A stretch of 64,000 bases of DNA from Microbispora bryophytorum (GTDB lineage Bacteria > Actinomycetota > Actinomycetes > Streptosporangiales > Streptosporangiaceae), in the NCBI RefSeq assembly GCF_006874465.1, contig NZ_VIRL01000001.1, positions 124,001 to 188,000 of the forward strand, given 5' to 3'. Below, piece after piece: positions 33,988 to 42,175 of this stretch. Below the pieces are notes generated by a model that searched no databases, was not told the DNA's origin, and saw only the letters and a list, made by a program, of their open reading frames with translations. Both the position numbers and the translations under genes were made by a program. Each line of letters starts with the position of its first letter. Within the stretch, counting starts at the first letter, position 1.

Positions 33988-35198
33988 ACGATCTCCAGTC
34001 TGGGGATCGGGAAGACCAGCCGGCCTCCCCACTCGCGTACGTACGAGAGCTGGGCGGTCAACTCCTCCCTCAGGTTCCACGGAAGCACCAGCACGTAGTC
34101 GGGGCGGTCGACGGCGATCTGCTCCGGCGGGAGGACGGGGATCCGCGCGCCGGGGGTGAACCGTCCGTGCTTGTAGGGATTCCGGTCCACCGTGTAACGC
34201 AGCAGGTCCGGGCGGATTCCGCAGTGGTTGAGCAGGGTGTTGCCCTTGCCGGGGGCGCCGTAGCCCACGACCGTTCTGCCCTGCGCGGCGGCGTCGAGGA
34301 GGAAGGTCAGCAGCTCCCGCCGGACCCGCGCCACCCGCTCGGCGAACTGCGCGTAGCCGGACAGCTCGTGCAGCCCGGCGGCCTTCTCCGCCGCCAGCAC
34401 CTCGGCCACGCGCGGGCTCGGCTCCGCGCCGAGCTCCGCCGGGCGGGCCCACAGCCGGATCGATCCGCCGTGGGTCGGCAGCAGCTCGACGTCGACCAGG
34501 GCGAGCCCGCCGCTCGCGAGCGCCCGCTCGGCCGAGGCGACCGTGTAGTACTGGAAGTGCTCGTGGTAGATGGTGTCGTACTGATTGAGCTCCATGAGGG
34601 TCAGCAGGTGCTGCACCTCGATGGAGACCCAGCCCCGGTCGTCCAGGAGCGCGCGCAGCCCCCGGGTGAAGCCGATGACGTCGGGGATGTGCGCGTACAC
34701 GTTGTTGGCCACGACGAGGTCGGCGGGCCCGTGCTCGGCCCGTACGGCGGCGCCCGTCTCCGGCCCGAGGAACGCCGTGACCGTCGGGACCCCGTTGTCC
34801 CTGGCCGCCTGGCCGACGTTCACCGACGGTTCGATGCCGAGGCACCGAATGTCGCGTTCCACAACGTGCCGCAGAAGGTAGCCGTCATTGCTCGCCACCT
34901 CCACCACGAACCGGGGGCGCAGCCGCTCGGCCGCGTCCGTCACGAACTGCCGCGCGTGCTCCACCCACGAGGTGGAGTACGACGAGTAGTAGGCGTACTC
35001 GGTGAAGGTGTCCTGCGGCGTGATGAGCGCGGGGATCTGGGCGAGCCAGCAGTCGGTGCACACCCGCAGATGCAGCGGATAGGTCGTCTCCGGCTCGTCG
35101 AGCTGCTCCGCGCCGAGGAACCGCTCGCACGGCGGCGTCGCGCCGAGGTCGACCACGCCGACGAGGCTCGCGGACCCGCACAGCCGGCACGTCGTCAT
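33984..35198 (-). CDS. NDP-sugar C-methyltransferase with N-terminal zinc domain
   Basis: 404 residues from the ATG at 35198 with GGAGG six bases upstream. The N-terminus is a putative zinc-binding domain (CRLCGSASL, later RVCTDCWLAQ). The SAM site is FVVEVASNDGYLLRHV, and the family-specific segments are NNVYAHIPDVIGF, QYDTIYHEHFQYYTV and the C-terminal VVGYGAPGKGNTLLNHCG. This three-part architecture is that of TylC3/NovU-type sugar C-methyltransferases. It is the first gene of a long minus-strand operon (35198 to 25882), so a branched C-methyl sugar is the likely product of this cassette. Confidence 0.85.
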   Translation of the reverse strand: MTTCRLCGSASLVGVVDLGATPPCERFLGAEQLDEPETTYPLHLRVCTDCWLAQIPALITPQDTFTEYAYYSSYSTSWVEHARQFVTDAAERLRPRFVVEVASNDGYLLRHVVERDIRCLGIEPSVNVGQAARDNGVPTVTAFLGPETGAAVRAEHGPADLVVANNVYAHIPDVIGFTRGLRALLDDRGWVSIEVQHLLTLMELNQYDTIYHEHFQYYTVASAERALASGGLALVDVELLPTHGGSIRLWARPAELGAEPSPRVAEVLAAEKAAGLHELSGYAQFAERVARVRRELLTFLLDAAAQGRTVVGYGAPGKGNTLLNHCGIRPDLLRYTVDRNPYKHGRFTPGARIPVLPPEQIAVDRPDYVLVLPWNLREELTAQLSYVREWGGRLVFPIPRLEIV

Positions 35199-35375
35199 CA
35201 GAACCTCCTCCGACCGCGCGGACAACGTCGCGCCGGCCGTTTTCCGGATGAATTCCGGGCAGGCGTAACCGACAGAAACTGAGCTGGCATTTCCCTCCCA
35301 GCACCGGAGTCCGACAGTCATAAGTCGGGCGATGGACCGCGAGCGTTACAAGACGCCTGTGTCATGATTCCGGCC

Positions 35376-35942
35376 ATGGAGCGGATGAGTATCGAGGGAG
35401 CGTGGAGCTTCACCCCACGAATCCACAGCGACATCCGGGGCGACTTCCTCGAATGTTTCAGGGTGGGGGAGTTACGCGAGGCGATCGGGCACGGCATGGA
35501 GCTGGCCCAGGTCAACTGCTCGGTGTCCCGGCGCGGCGTGCTGCGCGGCGTCCATTTCGCGGAAGTACCGCCCGGCCAGGCCAAATACGTGACCTGCGTC
35601 TCCGGGGCGGTGCTCGACGTCGTGGTGGACCTGCGGGTGGGCTCACCGACCTTCGGCAAGTGGGAGGGGCTCGTCCTCGATGACGTGTCCCGGCGCGCGG
35701 TGTACGTGCCGGACGGCCTCGGCCACGCGTTCGCCGTCCTCAGCGAGCAGGCCACGGTGCTCTACCTGTGCTCCCAGCCGTACACGCCGGGGCGCGAGCA
35801 CGGCGTGCACCCGCTCGATCCGGAGATCGGCGTCGACTGGCGGCTCGACGGTGAGCCGGTCCTGTCGGACAAGGACGCCGCGGCGCCCACGCTGAGCGAG
35901 GCGCTGGATTCCGGAATCCTCCCGAGATACCGGCCCTCCTGA
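35376..35942 (+). CDS. rmlC: dTDP-4-dehydrorhamnose 3,5-epimerase
   Basis: 188 residues from the ATG at 35376; ATGs at 35364 and 35385 are alternatives, none with a strong ribosome site. The opening MSIEGAWSFTPRIHSDIRGDF, RRGVLRGVHFAEVPPGQAKY with the catalytic His, VVVDLRVGSPTFGKW, and VPDGLGHAFAVLS are typical. The catalytic Tyr region is canonical (VLYLCSQPYTP). With rmlA, rmlB and rmlD in the same locus this completes the dTDP-L-rhamnose pathway. The gene is divergent from the C-methyltransferase operon. Confidence 0.9.
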   Translation: MERMSIEGAWSFTPRIHSDIRGDFLECFRVGELREAIGHGMELAQVNCSVSRRGVLRGVHFAEVPPGQAKYVTCVSGAVLDVVVDLRVGSPTFGKWEGLVLDDVSRRAVYVPDGLGHAFAVLSEQATVLYLCSQPYTPGREHGVHPLDPEIGVDWRLDGEPVLSDKDAAAPTLSEALDSGILPRYRPS

Positions 35943-35967
35943 CCCGGCGGAAGCCCATACTGCTCGT

Positions 35968-36813
35968 GTGACGAGCGTCGTGATCCCCGCGCACAACGAG
36001 GCTCCGGTCCTCGGCCGCCTGCTCTCCGGGCTGCTGGGCGACGCCCGGCCGGGCGAGTTCGACGTCGTGGTCGTCGCGAACGGGTGCACCGACGAGACCG
36101 AGTCTGTCGCGCGGGCGCACGGCGTGCGCGTGCTGAGCACGCCGGTGGCGTCCAAACGCGAGGCGCTGCGTCTCGGCGACCGGGCGGCCCGCGGCTTTCC
36201 CCGGCTCTACGTGGACGCCGACCTCACCGTGAGCACCGCGAGCGTACGCGCGCTCGTGGCCCGTCTCGGCGACCCGGGCCCGCTGCTCGCGGCGGCGCCC
36301 GAACGCGATCTGGCGCTCGCCGGCCGGCCGTGGACCGTCCGCGCGTACTACGCGATCTGGACCCGCCTGCCGCACGTGCGCACGGGGCTGTTCGGCCGCG
36401 GAGTTATCGCGGTCACCGAGGCGGGCAACGACCGGATTCGCGCGCTCCCGCCGGTCATGGCCGACGACCTGGCCGCCTCCCTGGCGTTCGGCGAGGACGA
36501 GCGGGTGGTCGTGGCGGAGGCGCGGGCCGGGATCCAGACCCCCCGCACGTTCGCCGACCTGCTGCGCCGGCGTGTCCGCGCGGCGACCAGCGTGAGCGAG
36601 CTGGAACGCGAGACCGGTCCGGGCGGGCCGTCCGCGCGCACGAGCCTGGGCGACCTGGTCCTTATGGCCGCACGGGAGCCGTGGCTGCTCCCGGCGGCGG
36701 CCGTCTTCACCTGCGTCACGGTGCTGGCGCGGCGCAGGGCGCGCCGCGCCGTACGGGCGGGCGACTACACGACCTGGCTGCGCGACGAGAGCAGCCGGGC
36801 GCCGGGATCATGA
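35968..36813 (+). CDS. family 2 glycosyltransferase
   Basis: 281 residues, GTG start 25 bp after rmlC. GT-A motifs are TSVVIPAHNEAPVLGRLL, VVVVANGCTDETESVA and LYVDADLTVS (D-x-D). A hydrophobic segment near the C-terminus (WLLPAAAVFTCVTVLA) may anchor it to the membrane. It is probably the second gene of a short plus-strand operon with rmlC. Its 3' end overlaps the convergent gene by six bases. Confidence 0.8.
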   Translation: MTSVVIPAHNEAPVLGRLLSGLLGDARPGEFDVVVVANGCTDETESVARAHGVRVLSTPVASKREALRLGDRAARGFPRLYVDADLTVSTASVRALVARLGDPGPLLAAAPERDLALAGRPWTVRAYYAIWTRLPHVRTGLFGRGVIAVTEAGNDRIRALPPVMADDLAASLAFGEDERVVVAEARAGIQTPRTFADLLRRRVRAATSVSELERETGPGGPSARTSLGDLVLMAAREPWLLPAAAVFTCVTVLARRRARRAVRAGDYTTWLRDESSRAPGS

Positions 36814-37977
36814 CCGGCGCGGCAGCTCGAACAGCCAGGCGTACAGGAGCCAGCCCAGCTCGTAGGGCCGGCATTCGCGGTCGACGGCGACCGGCGGGTA
36901 GAACCGGTCGAGGGTGGCGAGCCGGGCCGCCGGACGGGTGCGGGTGGCCACCGCGCGCAGGCCGCGCACCAGCTTCTTCGGGTCCGCCCTGGCCGCCTTC
37001 CGCCAGGTGAGGCTCAGCCGCTCGTCGATGAGGGACTCGTCGGACTCGGGCCGCTCGCTCATCCAGCGCACGCCCTCGCCGATCTCGTCCAGGTAGGCCG
37101 TCCCCCCGGCGTCGGCGAGGTCGAGCAGAGCCATCGGGGCCATCGCGAGCTGATGGACGCTGTAGACGGGATACCCCTCGACCACGGCGCCGGTGCGGGC
37201 GTCGTAGTGCCACCACCACTGGCCCTCGGCGCCCTGGGCCGCGCAGATCCCCGCGGCAATCTGTTCCGCGGCAGCGAGCGCGTCGGCGTCTCCGACCGCG
37301 GCGTGCAGCCGCGCCAGCGCCTGCAGCGGGTACACCTGGTCGGCGAAGCAGCCGACGTGCGCCCGGTACCAGGGCACGAGCGGCCCGGACGACGGACCGA
37401 GCACGTGCCGGTAGAGGCGGTCGGACGCCAGCCCGCCGAGCAGCCGGGCTCGGGCGCGTTCCAGCCTGCCGTCCAGCCCGGAACTCGCCCCCAGCGTCGT
37501 CCTGGCGGCGACGAGCGCGGCGAGCTCCCAGGCGGCCTCGACCGTGTACACCTGACCCGAGGAGGCGAGCCGGTCGATCCCGGCCAGGTGCCGCAGCGCC
37601 TCGTCCAGCCCCGGATGTCCGGTTTCCGCCGCCGCCCAGCAGATCAGGGCCGCGTCGCCGAGACCGCGCACGCCGGGCAGCCGCTCGACGAGGCGCCCGG
37701 CCAGGTCGGCGGCGGTGTCTCCGGCGAGCGCGGCGCGCTGCCGCTCCTCCGGGAGCGTGGCCACGCCGAGCGCGACGATCGCCGAATAACGCAGGCTGCG
37801 GCCCTCCGCGACGGCGTCCCACGTGCCGTCCGGCCGCCGCACGCCCCTGCGGGTGAACACGAACTCCCCGTCCACGTAGCCGGGCGGCAGTCCGCGCACC
37901 GCCAGGTCCACCATGGCCGGCAGCAGGCCGGCCGGCGCGCCCGGGCCCAGCAGGGCGATTCTGCGGTGCTGCGTCAC
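36808..37977 (-). CDS. unrecognised alpha/alpha-toroid-like protein
   Basis: 389 residues from a GTG at 37977 (GGAG seven bases upstream, four bases after the WecG-type stop). No named family is recognised. The protein is Ala/Leu-rich with regularly spaced helices and aromatic turns (QVYTVEAAWELAALVAART, DQVYPLQALARLHAAVGD, GQWWWHYDARTGAVVEGYPV, YSVHQLAMAPMALLDLADAG), the look of an (alpha/alpha)6 barrel as in glycan lyases or prenyltransferase-like repeats. Its position after a glycosyltransferase gene in the rml operon suggests a role in glycan metabolism. Confidence 0.6.
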   Translation of the reverse strand: MTQHRRIALLGPGAPAGLLPAMVDLAVRGLPPGYVDGEFVFTRRGVRRPDGTWDAVAEGRSLRYSAIVALGVATLPEERQRAALAGDTAADLAGRLVERLPGVRGLGDAALICWAAAETGHPGLDEALRHLAGIDRLASSGQVYTVEAAWELAALVAARTTLGASSGLDGRLERARARLLGGLASDRLYRHVLGPSSGPLVPWYRAHVGCFADQVYPLQALARLHAAVGDADALAAAEQIAAGICAAQGAEGQWWWHYDARTGAVVEGYPVYSVHQLAMAPMALLDLADAGGTAYLDEIGEGVRWMSERPESDESLIDERLSLTWRKAARADPKKLVRGLRAVATRTRPAARLATLDRFYPPVAVDRECRPYELGWLLYAWLFELPRRS

Positions 37978-37981
37978 GTTG

Positions 37982-38770
37982 TCACTCCAGAGAATCGGCG
38001 GAACTCGCAAGACGGCCGCGGCCACGGATCAGTCCCGCGGCCACGAGGAGGAGGAACATCCCGTTGGTCTTCAGATACCGGGGTCCGAGGCGCACCGGCT
38101 CCTGCAGCAGGCGGTACAGCCACTCGAACCCGAGGCGCTGCCAGGCACGCGGCGCCCGGCGGGTGTGCCCGGACAGCACGTCGAAGGCGCCGCCCACCCC
38201 GTGCACGACCTTCGCCCCGGTGGCCTCGCCCCAGTCTCGGACGAAGATCTCTTTCTTCGGCGAGGTCATGCCGAGGAACAGCAGGTCGGCTCCCGACAGC
38301 GCGATCTCCTCCGCGACCCGCGCGGACTCCTCGACCGGGAAGTAGCCGTCGCGGTACCCGGCGATCCGCAGGCCGGGGAAGTCGCGCCGCACCCGCTCGA
38401 CCAGCAGGGCGAGCACCTCCGGCGTGGCCCCCAGGAAGTACGGCCGGTATCCGCGCCGCTCCCCCTCGGCCAGCAGCTCGGTGAACAGGTCGATCCCGGC
38501 CACGCGTTCCGGCAGCCGGTGGCCCAGAAGGCGCGCGGCCCACACGACGGCCTGCCCGTCGGCGAGAACGAGATCGCAGTCGAGCACCGACCGCCGCAGC
38601 TCGGGGTCCCGGCGCATGGTGACGATCTTCGCCGCGTTCACCACGCCGATGTCGAGCCGTCCGCCGCCGTCCACCGCCTCCACACAGGCGGCGACGACCT
38701 GCCGCATGGTCAGCGCGTCCAGCGTCATGCCCAGCACCGACCGCCTGTGTGCCCGTCCCGGCGCCGTCAT
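37982..38770 (-). CDS. WecG/TagA/CpsF family glycosyltransferase
   Basis: 262 residues from the ATG at 38770. The family signature is intact: NAAKIVTMRRDPELRRSV with DLVLADGQAVVWAARLLG, VAGIDLFTELL, YFLGATPEVL, LLFLGMTSPKKEIFVRDW, and KVVHGVGGAFDVLSGHTRRAPRAW. The family (GT26) adds ManNAc-type or glucosyl sugars to a lipid-linked first sugar, so it probably makes the second glycosyl transfer after the initiating enzyme at 43242-44711. Confidence 0.9.
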   Translation of the reverse strand: MTAPGRAHRRSVLGMTLDALTMRQVVAACVEAVDGGGRLDIGVVNAAKIVTMRRDPELRRSVLDCDLVLADGQAVVWAARLLGHRLPERVAGIDLFTELLAEGERRGYRPYFLGATPEVLALLVERVRRDFPGLRIAGYRDGYFPVEESARVAEEIALSGADLLFLGMTSPKKEIFVRDWGEATGAKVVHGVGGAFDVLSGHTRRAPRAWQRLGFEWLYRLLQEPVRLGPRYLKTNGMFLLLVAAGLIRGRGRLASSADSLE

Positions 38771-38846
38771 CGGGGGACAGTCCTTTCCACAGCGTGCGCC
38801 ACCGATCCGTCCACGAATCCCACCGTCCATTTACGCCGCCGCGGCA

Positions 38847-38874
38847 TGCCGTCCATGGGTTGCCGTCCATGGGT
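38847..38874. repeat. 14-bp perfect tandem repeat between wecG-like gene and rmlD
   Basis: TGCCGTCCATGGGT occurs twice in tandem (38847-38860 and 38861-38874) in a 127-bp gap that has no gene. A shorter related piece (CCGTCCAT) lies 20 bp upstream. Confidence 0.6.
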
Positions 38875-38897
38875 TATCGCACGCACGCCCGCGAACG

Positions 38898-39755
38898 TCA
38901 CAACTCGCCGGAGCCGGCGATCCGGGGCCAGGCGTCGCGCAGTGCCTCGCGCCAGTCCCGCATCGGGGTCAGCCCCGCCCTTCCCCATGCCTGGTGCCCG
39001 AGAACGCCGTACGCGGGGCGCCGGGCCGGGCGGGGGAAGTCCCGGCTGCTCGTGGGCCTGACGCGGTCCGGGTCGGCGCCGAGCAGGCGGAAGATCTCCC
39101 GGGCGTAGCCGTACCACGTCGTCTGACCGGCGTTCGTCCCGTGGTAGACGCCGGGGGCCGGGCTCGCACGCACCAGCCGCACGATCTGGGCCGCCAGGTC
39201 GGCCGTCCAGGTGGGCTGGCCGTGCTGGTCGTCCACCACGTGCACCGGGTCGCCCCCGGCGGCGAGCCTGATCATCGTCCTGGCGAAGTTCGGGCCGTGC
39301 GCGCCGTACAACCAGGCCGTGCGGACGACGTAGCCGCCGTGCCGCAGGACGGCCCGTTCCCCCGCCGCCTTGGTCCGCCCGTACGCGTTGACCGGGTTGA
39401 CCGGCTCGTCCTCGGCGTACGGCGTCCGCGCCGTGCCGTCGAACACGTAGTCGGTCGACAGGTGGACGAGCGTCACGCCGTGGCCGGCGCACGCGGCGGC
39501 GAGCGGGCGCACGGCGTCACCGTTGACCGCCAGCGCCTCCCGCTCGCGTGTCTCCGCCTCGTCCACGGCCGTCCAGGCCGCGCAGTTCACCACGACGTCC
39601 GGTTTCGCCGTACGGACCGCCTCCCGGACGGCCGACGGGTCGCACAGGTCGAGGTCGCGCCGGGACAGCGCGGCGACGTCCTCTCCCTCGCCGGCCAGCA
39701 GTGCGGTGAGATCGGCGCCGAGCATGCCCGCGGCGCCGGTGACCATCCATCTCAT
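38898..39755 (-). CDS. rmlD: dTDP-4-dehydrorhamnose reductase
   Basis: 285 residues from the ATG at 39755. The nucleotide-binding motif is MVTGAAGMLGADLTALL, then VNCAAWTAVDEAE, LVHLSTDYVFDGTARTPYAEDEP (first part LVHLSTDYVFDG), and PVNAYGRTKAAGE containing YxxxK. These are diagnostic for RmlD, the last step of dTDP-L-rhamnose synthesis. It follows rmlB by ten bases in the same operon. Confidence 0.93.
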   Translation of the reverse strand: MRWMVTGAAGMLGADLTALLAGEGEDVAALSRRDLDLCDPSAVREAVRTAKPDVVVNCAAWTAVDEAETREREALAVNGDAVRPLAAACAGHGVTLVHLSTDYVFDGTARTPYAEDEPVNPVNAYGRTKAAGERAVLRHGGYVVRTAWLYGAHGPNFARTMIRLAAGGDPVHVVDDQHGQPTWTADLAAQIVRLVRASPAPGVYHGTNAGQTTWYGYAREIFRLLGADPDRVRPTSSRDFPRPARRPAYGVLGHQAWGRAGLTPMRDWREALRDAWPRIAGSGEL

Positions 39756-39765
39756 GACGTCGCCG

Positions 39766-40737
39766 TCACCGGACCTCGGCCCGCAGCGGCTTCCACCACG
39801 ACGGGTTGTCGGCGTACCACCGCACGGTCGCCTCCAGGCCGTCGTCGAAGGACACCTGGGGCGCGTAGCCGAGGGCACGCAGTTTCCGGTCGTCGAGGGA
39901 GTAGCGGCGGTCGTGCCCCTTGCGGTCCTCCACCCGTCTGACGAGGTCGGGCGAGGCGCCGAGCAGGTCGAGCAGGCGCCGCGTGAGCTCCAGGTTGGTC
40001 AGCTCGGCCGTGCCGGCCACATGGTAGATCTCCCCCGGCTCGCCCACCTCGGCGACGAGTTGAATGGCCCGGCAGTGGTCGGACACGTGGATCCAGTCGC
40101 GGACGTTGCCGCCGTCGCCGTACAGGGGGACGGGCCTGCCCTCGATCAGGTTGGTGATGAACAGCGGGACGACCTTCTCGGGGTACTGGTACGGCCCGTA
40201 GTTGTTCCCGCACCGCGTGACGCAGACCGGCAACTCGTGGGTGACCGCGTACGCGCGGGCGATCAGGTCGCCGCCCGCCTTCGAGGCGGCGTAGGGCGAG
40301 CGCGGCGCGAGCGGCGCGTCCTCGTCCCACGACCCCGTCTCGATCGATCCGTACACCTCGTCGGTGGAGACATGGACGATGCGCCTCACCCCGGCGGCCA
40401 GGCACGCGTCCATGAGCGTCTGCGTGCCCAGCACGTTGGTCCTCACGAAGTCCGCCGCGCCGTCGATCGACCGGTCGACGTGGGACTCCGCCGCGAAGTG
40501 GATCACCACGTCGTGGCCCGGCACCACCTCGTCGAGCAGGCCCGCGTCGCACACGTCACCGTGGACGAAGTCGTACCGCCCCTCCACCGGGGCGAGGTTG
40601 GCGAGGCTGCCCGCGTACGTGAGCCGGTCGAGCACCGTGACGGACGCCCCGGCGAAGGCCGGGTATCCGCCCGTGAGAAGCGTACGGACGTAGTGGGAGC
40701 CGATGAACCCGGCGCCGCCGGTGACCAGTAACTTCAC
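39766..40737 (-). CDS. rmlB: dTDP-glucose 4,6-dehydratase
   Basis: 323 residues from a GTG at 40737, with GGAG six bases upstream that lies at the very edge of the inserted element. The Rossmann motif is LLVTGGAGFIGSHYVRTL, the active site VHVSTDEVYGS (Asp-Glu pair) and SPYAASKAGGDLI, then RCGNNYGPYQYPEKVVPLFI and the C-terminal DRKGHDRRYSLDDRKL. All catalytic residues of RmlB are present. The element separates it from rmlA, which would otherwise be directly upstream in the operon. Confidence 0.95.
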   Translation of the reverse strand: MKLLVTGGAGFIGSHYVRTLLTGGYPAFAGASVTVLDRLTYAGSLANLAPVEGRYDFVHGDVCDAGLLDEVVPGHDVVIHFAAESHVDRSIDGAADFVRTNVLGTQTLMDACLAAGVRRIVHVSTDEVYGSIETGSWDEDAPLAPRSPYAASKAGGDLIARAYAVTHELPVCVTRCGNNYGPYQYPEKVVPLFITNLIEGRPVPLYGDGGNVRDWIHVSDHCRAIQLVAEVGEPGEIYHVAGTAELTNLELTRRLLDLLGASPDLVRRVEDRKGHDRRYSLDDRKLRALGYAPQVSFDDGLEATVRWYADNPSWWKPLRAEVR

Positions 40738-40762
40738 CGGATTCTCCGGAGGAGGCCCAGTG

Positions 40763-40780
40763 CTTCAGGGCCGGGAGGAA
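40763..40780 (+). repeat. left copy of the 18-bp terminal repeat of the tnpB element
   Basis: CTTCAGGGCCGGGAGGAA, identical to 42089-42106. The stem GGATT-CTCC...GGCCC (from 40740) can fold against GGGCC-GGGAGG-AATCC here, a subterminal hairpin of the kind seen in IS605-type ends. Confidence 0.75.
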
Positions 40781-40856
40781 TCCGGACCCCGTGAGGGGTG
40801 GCCCGGCGAAGCCGGGGCAGCCCAGAGCGCGAAGCGCTCATGATTTGCTCCTTCCA

Positions 40857-40885
40857 CTGACGGTCAGGCAAAGTACTTGTAAAAT
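40857..40885 (+). promoter_or_regulatory. tnpB promoter, probably giving a leaderless transcript
   Basis: -35 CTGACG (40857-40862), 17-bp spacer, -10 TAAAAT (40880-40885). The tnpB ATG begins seven bases after the -10, so transcription should start at or beside the A of the ATG. No ribosome site precedes the gene, in keeping with a leaderless message. Confidence 0.6.
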
Positions 40886-40891
40886 GCGAAC

Positions 40892-42001
40892 ATGCGTACG
40901 GCCTACAAGGTGCGGGTCTACCCCATCGCCGAACAAGTAGCGGTGCTGAACCGCACGTTCGGCTGCGTACGCCTGGTCTGGAACACGGTCCTGGCGTGGC
41001 GGCAGGCCCGCTACCGCGCCGAGGGCGTGACAATGCCCTATGCGCAGACCGACCGGTACCTGACCGAGCTGAAACGCGACGGCGGTCACGACTTCCTGTA
41101 CGAGGTGTCCAGCGTCCCGTTGCAGCAGGCGTTGCGGCACCAGCACACGGCGTTCGTGAACTTCTTCGCCGGACGCGCCAAGTATCCGCGGTTCAAGTCC
41201 CGGCGTGGCAGGCAATCGGCGACCTACACCCGCTCGGCGTTTCGCTGGCGGAATGGGCAACTGTGGCTGGCGAAGATGGACGGCCCGATCGCGTTCGTGT
41301 GGTCCTGGCCGGAGGTCGACCCCACCACGATCGACCCGACCACGGTGACCGTCTCCCGCGACAGCGACGGCCGCTGGTACGCCTCCCTCGCGGTGGAGAC
41401 CGCGACCGAACCCGAGCCGGCGCCCGCCACCAGCAGCCACACCGGGATCGACCTCGGGGTGACCCACTTCGCCGTCCTGTCCACCGGCGAGAAGATCCCC
41501 AATCCCCGCCATCTGGAGCGCAAAGCCAAAAAGCTGGCCCGCTACCAGCGCAGGATGGCCCGCAAACAGCGCGGCAGTAACAACCGGGCCAAGGCCAGGG
41601 CGAAGGTCGCCCGCGCCCACACCAAAGTGCGGGAAGCCCGCGCCGACTTCCTGCACCGCACCTCCGCCAGGCTGGTCCGCGACCACGACCTCATCGTGAT
41701 CGAAGACCTCAACGTCAAAGGCATGATCCGCAACCGGTCCCTGGCGCGGGCGATCTCCGATTGCGGGTGGGGGGAGTTCCGCCGCCAACTGGAGTACAAA
41801 ACCCAGCGGTGCGGGCGGCGCCTGATCGTGATCGATCGCTGGTACCCCTCGTCCAAGATCTGCTCGGTGTGCGGGCACCTGCTCGCCACCCTCAGCCTTT
41901 CCACCCGGCACTGGACGTGCCCGGACTGCGGCACCCGGCACGACCGGGACCTCAACGCCGCGAAGAACATCCTGGCCGCTGGTCGAGCGGTGTCTGCCTG
42001 A
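40892..42001 (+). CDS. tnpB: TnpB, RNA-guided endonuclease of IS605-type element
   Basis: 369 residues from the ATG at 40892. The RuvC catalytic residues are all present: D187 in TGIDLGVTHFAV, E271 in DLIVIEDLNVKGM, and D353 in HDRDLNAAKNI. The four-Cys zinc finger is C324-x2-C327 and C343-x2-C346 (KICSVCGHL, WTCPDCGT). The N-terminal domain (TAYKVRVYPIAEQVAVLNRT) is typical of the OrfB helix-turn-helix region. The intact active site suggests an active RNA-guided nuclease that cuts donor joints and promotes element retention. The length matches ordinary TnpB proteins. Confidence 0.93.
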   Translation: MRTAYKVRVYPIAEQVAVLNRTFGCVRLVWNTVLAWRQARYRAEGVTMPYAQTDRYLTELKRDGGHDFLYEVSSVPLQQALRHQHTAFVNFFAGRAKYPRFKSRRGRQSATYTRSAFRWRNGQLWLAKMDGPIAFVWSWPEVDPTTIDPTTVTVSRDSDGRWYASLAVETATEPEPAPATSSHTGIDLGVTHFAVLSTGEKIPNPRHLERKAKKLARYQRRMARKQRGSNNRAKARAKVARAHTKVREARADFLHRTSARLVRDHDLIVIEDLNVKGMIRNRSLARAISDCGWGEFRRQLEYKTQRCGRRLIVIDRWYPSSKICSVCGHLLATLSLSTRHWTCPDCGTRHDRDLNAAKNILAAGRAVSA

Positions 42002-42111
42002 GGAGCTGACGTGAGTCCGCAAGGGTCCTCCCTTCGGCGGTCGGCGGTGAAGCAGGAAGCCCGGCCCGTGAGGGCGGGAATCCCGGTCCTTCAGGGCCGG
42101 GAGGAAGTCAA
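42002..42111 (+). ncRNA. candidate guide RNA (omega RNA/reRNA) scaffold at the right end of the element
   Basis: By analogy with studied TnpB systems, the guide RNA is made from the 3' part of tnpB plus the right end. Here the last 50 bases hold two GC-rich hairpins (around GCCCGGCCCGTGAGGGCGGG and CCCGGTCCTTCAGGGCCGGG), followed by AGGAAGTCAA. The guide would start at 42112 in chromosomal flank (AGAAGGTCTACACCTGTCTT). The 5' end probably lies inside the tnpB reading frame and is not defined. Confidence 0.55.
42089..42106 (+). repeat. right copy of the 18-bp terminal repeat of the tnpB element
   Basis: CTTCAGGGCCGGGAGGAA, identical to the left copy at 40763-40780. It forms the distal arm of the last hairpin of the proposed guide RNA. 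Confidence 0.75.
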
Positions 42112-42175
42112 AGAAGGTCTACACCTGTCTTCGAGCTCGGGACTGGAACGGATTGTGCCGGACGGGCGGCAGGGC

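Larger units (their letters stand above)
40751..42111 (+). mobile_element. tnpB-only IS200/IS605-type element (IS1341-like)
   Basis: The element lies between rmlB and rmlA, opposite to their direction. It contains tnpB but no tnpA transposase. The left end has an imperfect hairpin around 40741-40780 and shares the 18-bp sequence CTTCAGGGCCGGGAGGAA with the right end. The right end finishes CCGGGAGGAAGTCAA, the usual finish of such elements and of TnpB guide RNAs. Left boundary is approximate (roughly 40739-40760); right boundary set at TCAA (42108-42111). Mobilisation would need TnpA in trans. Confidence 0.75.

Noticed and set aside
37982-38770. Assignment of the WecG-type gene as teichoic-acid TagA
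   Set aside because: The family fits, but no other teichoic acid genes (TagB/F, TagGH) are in the window, so only the family name is used.
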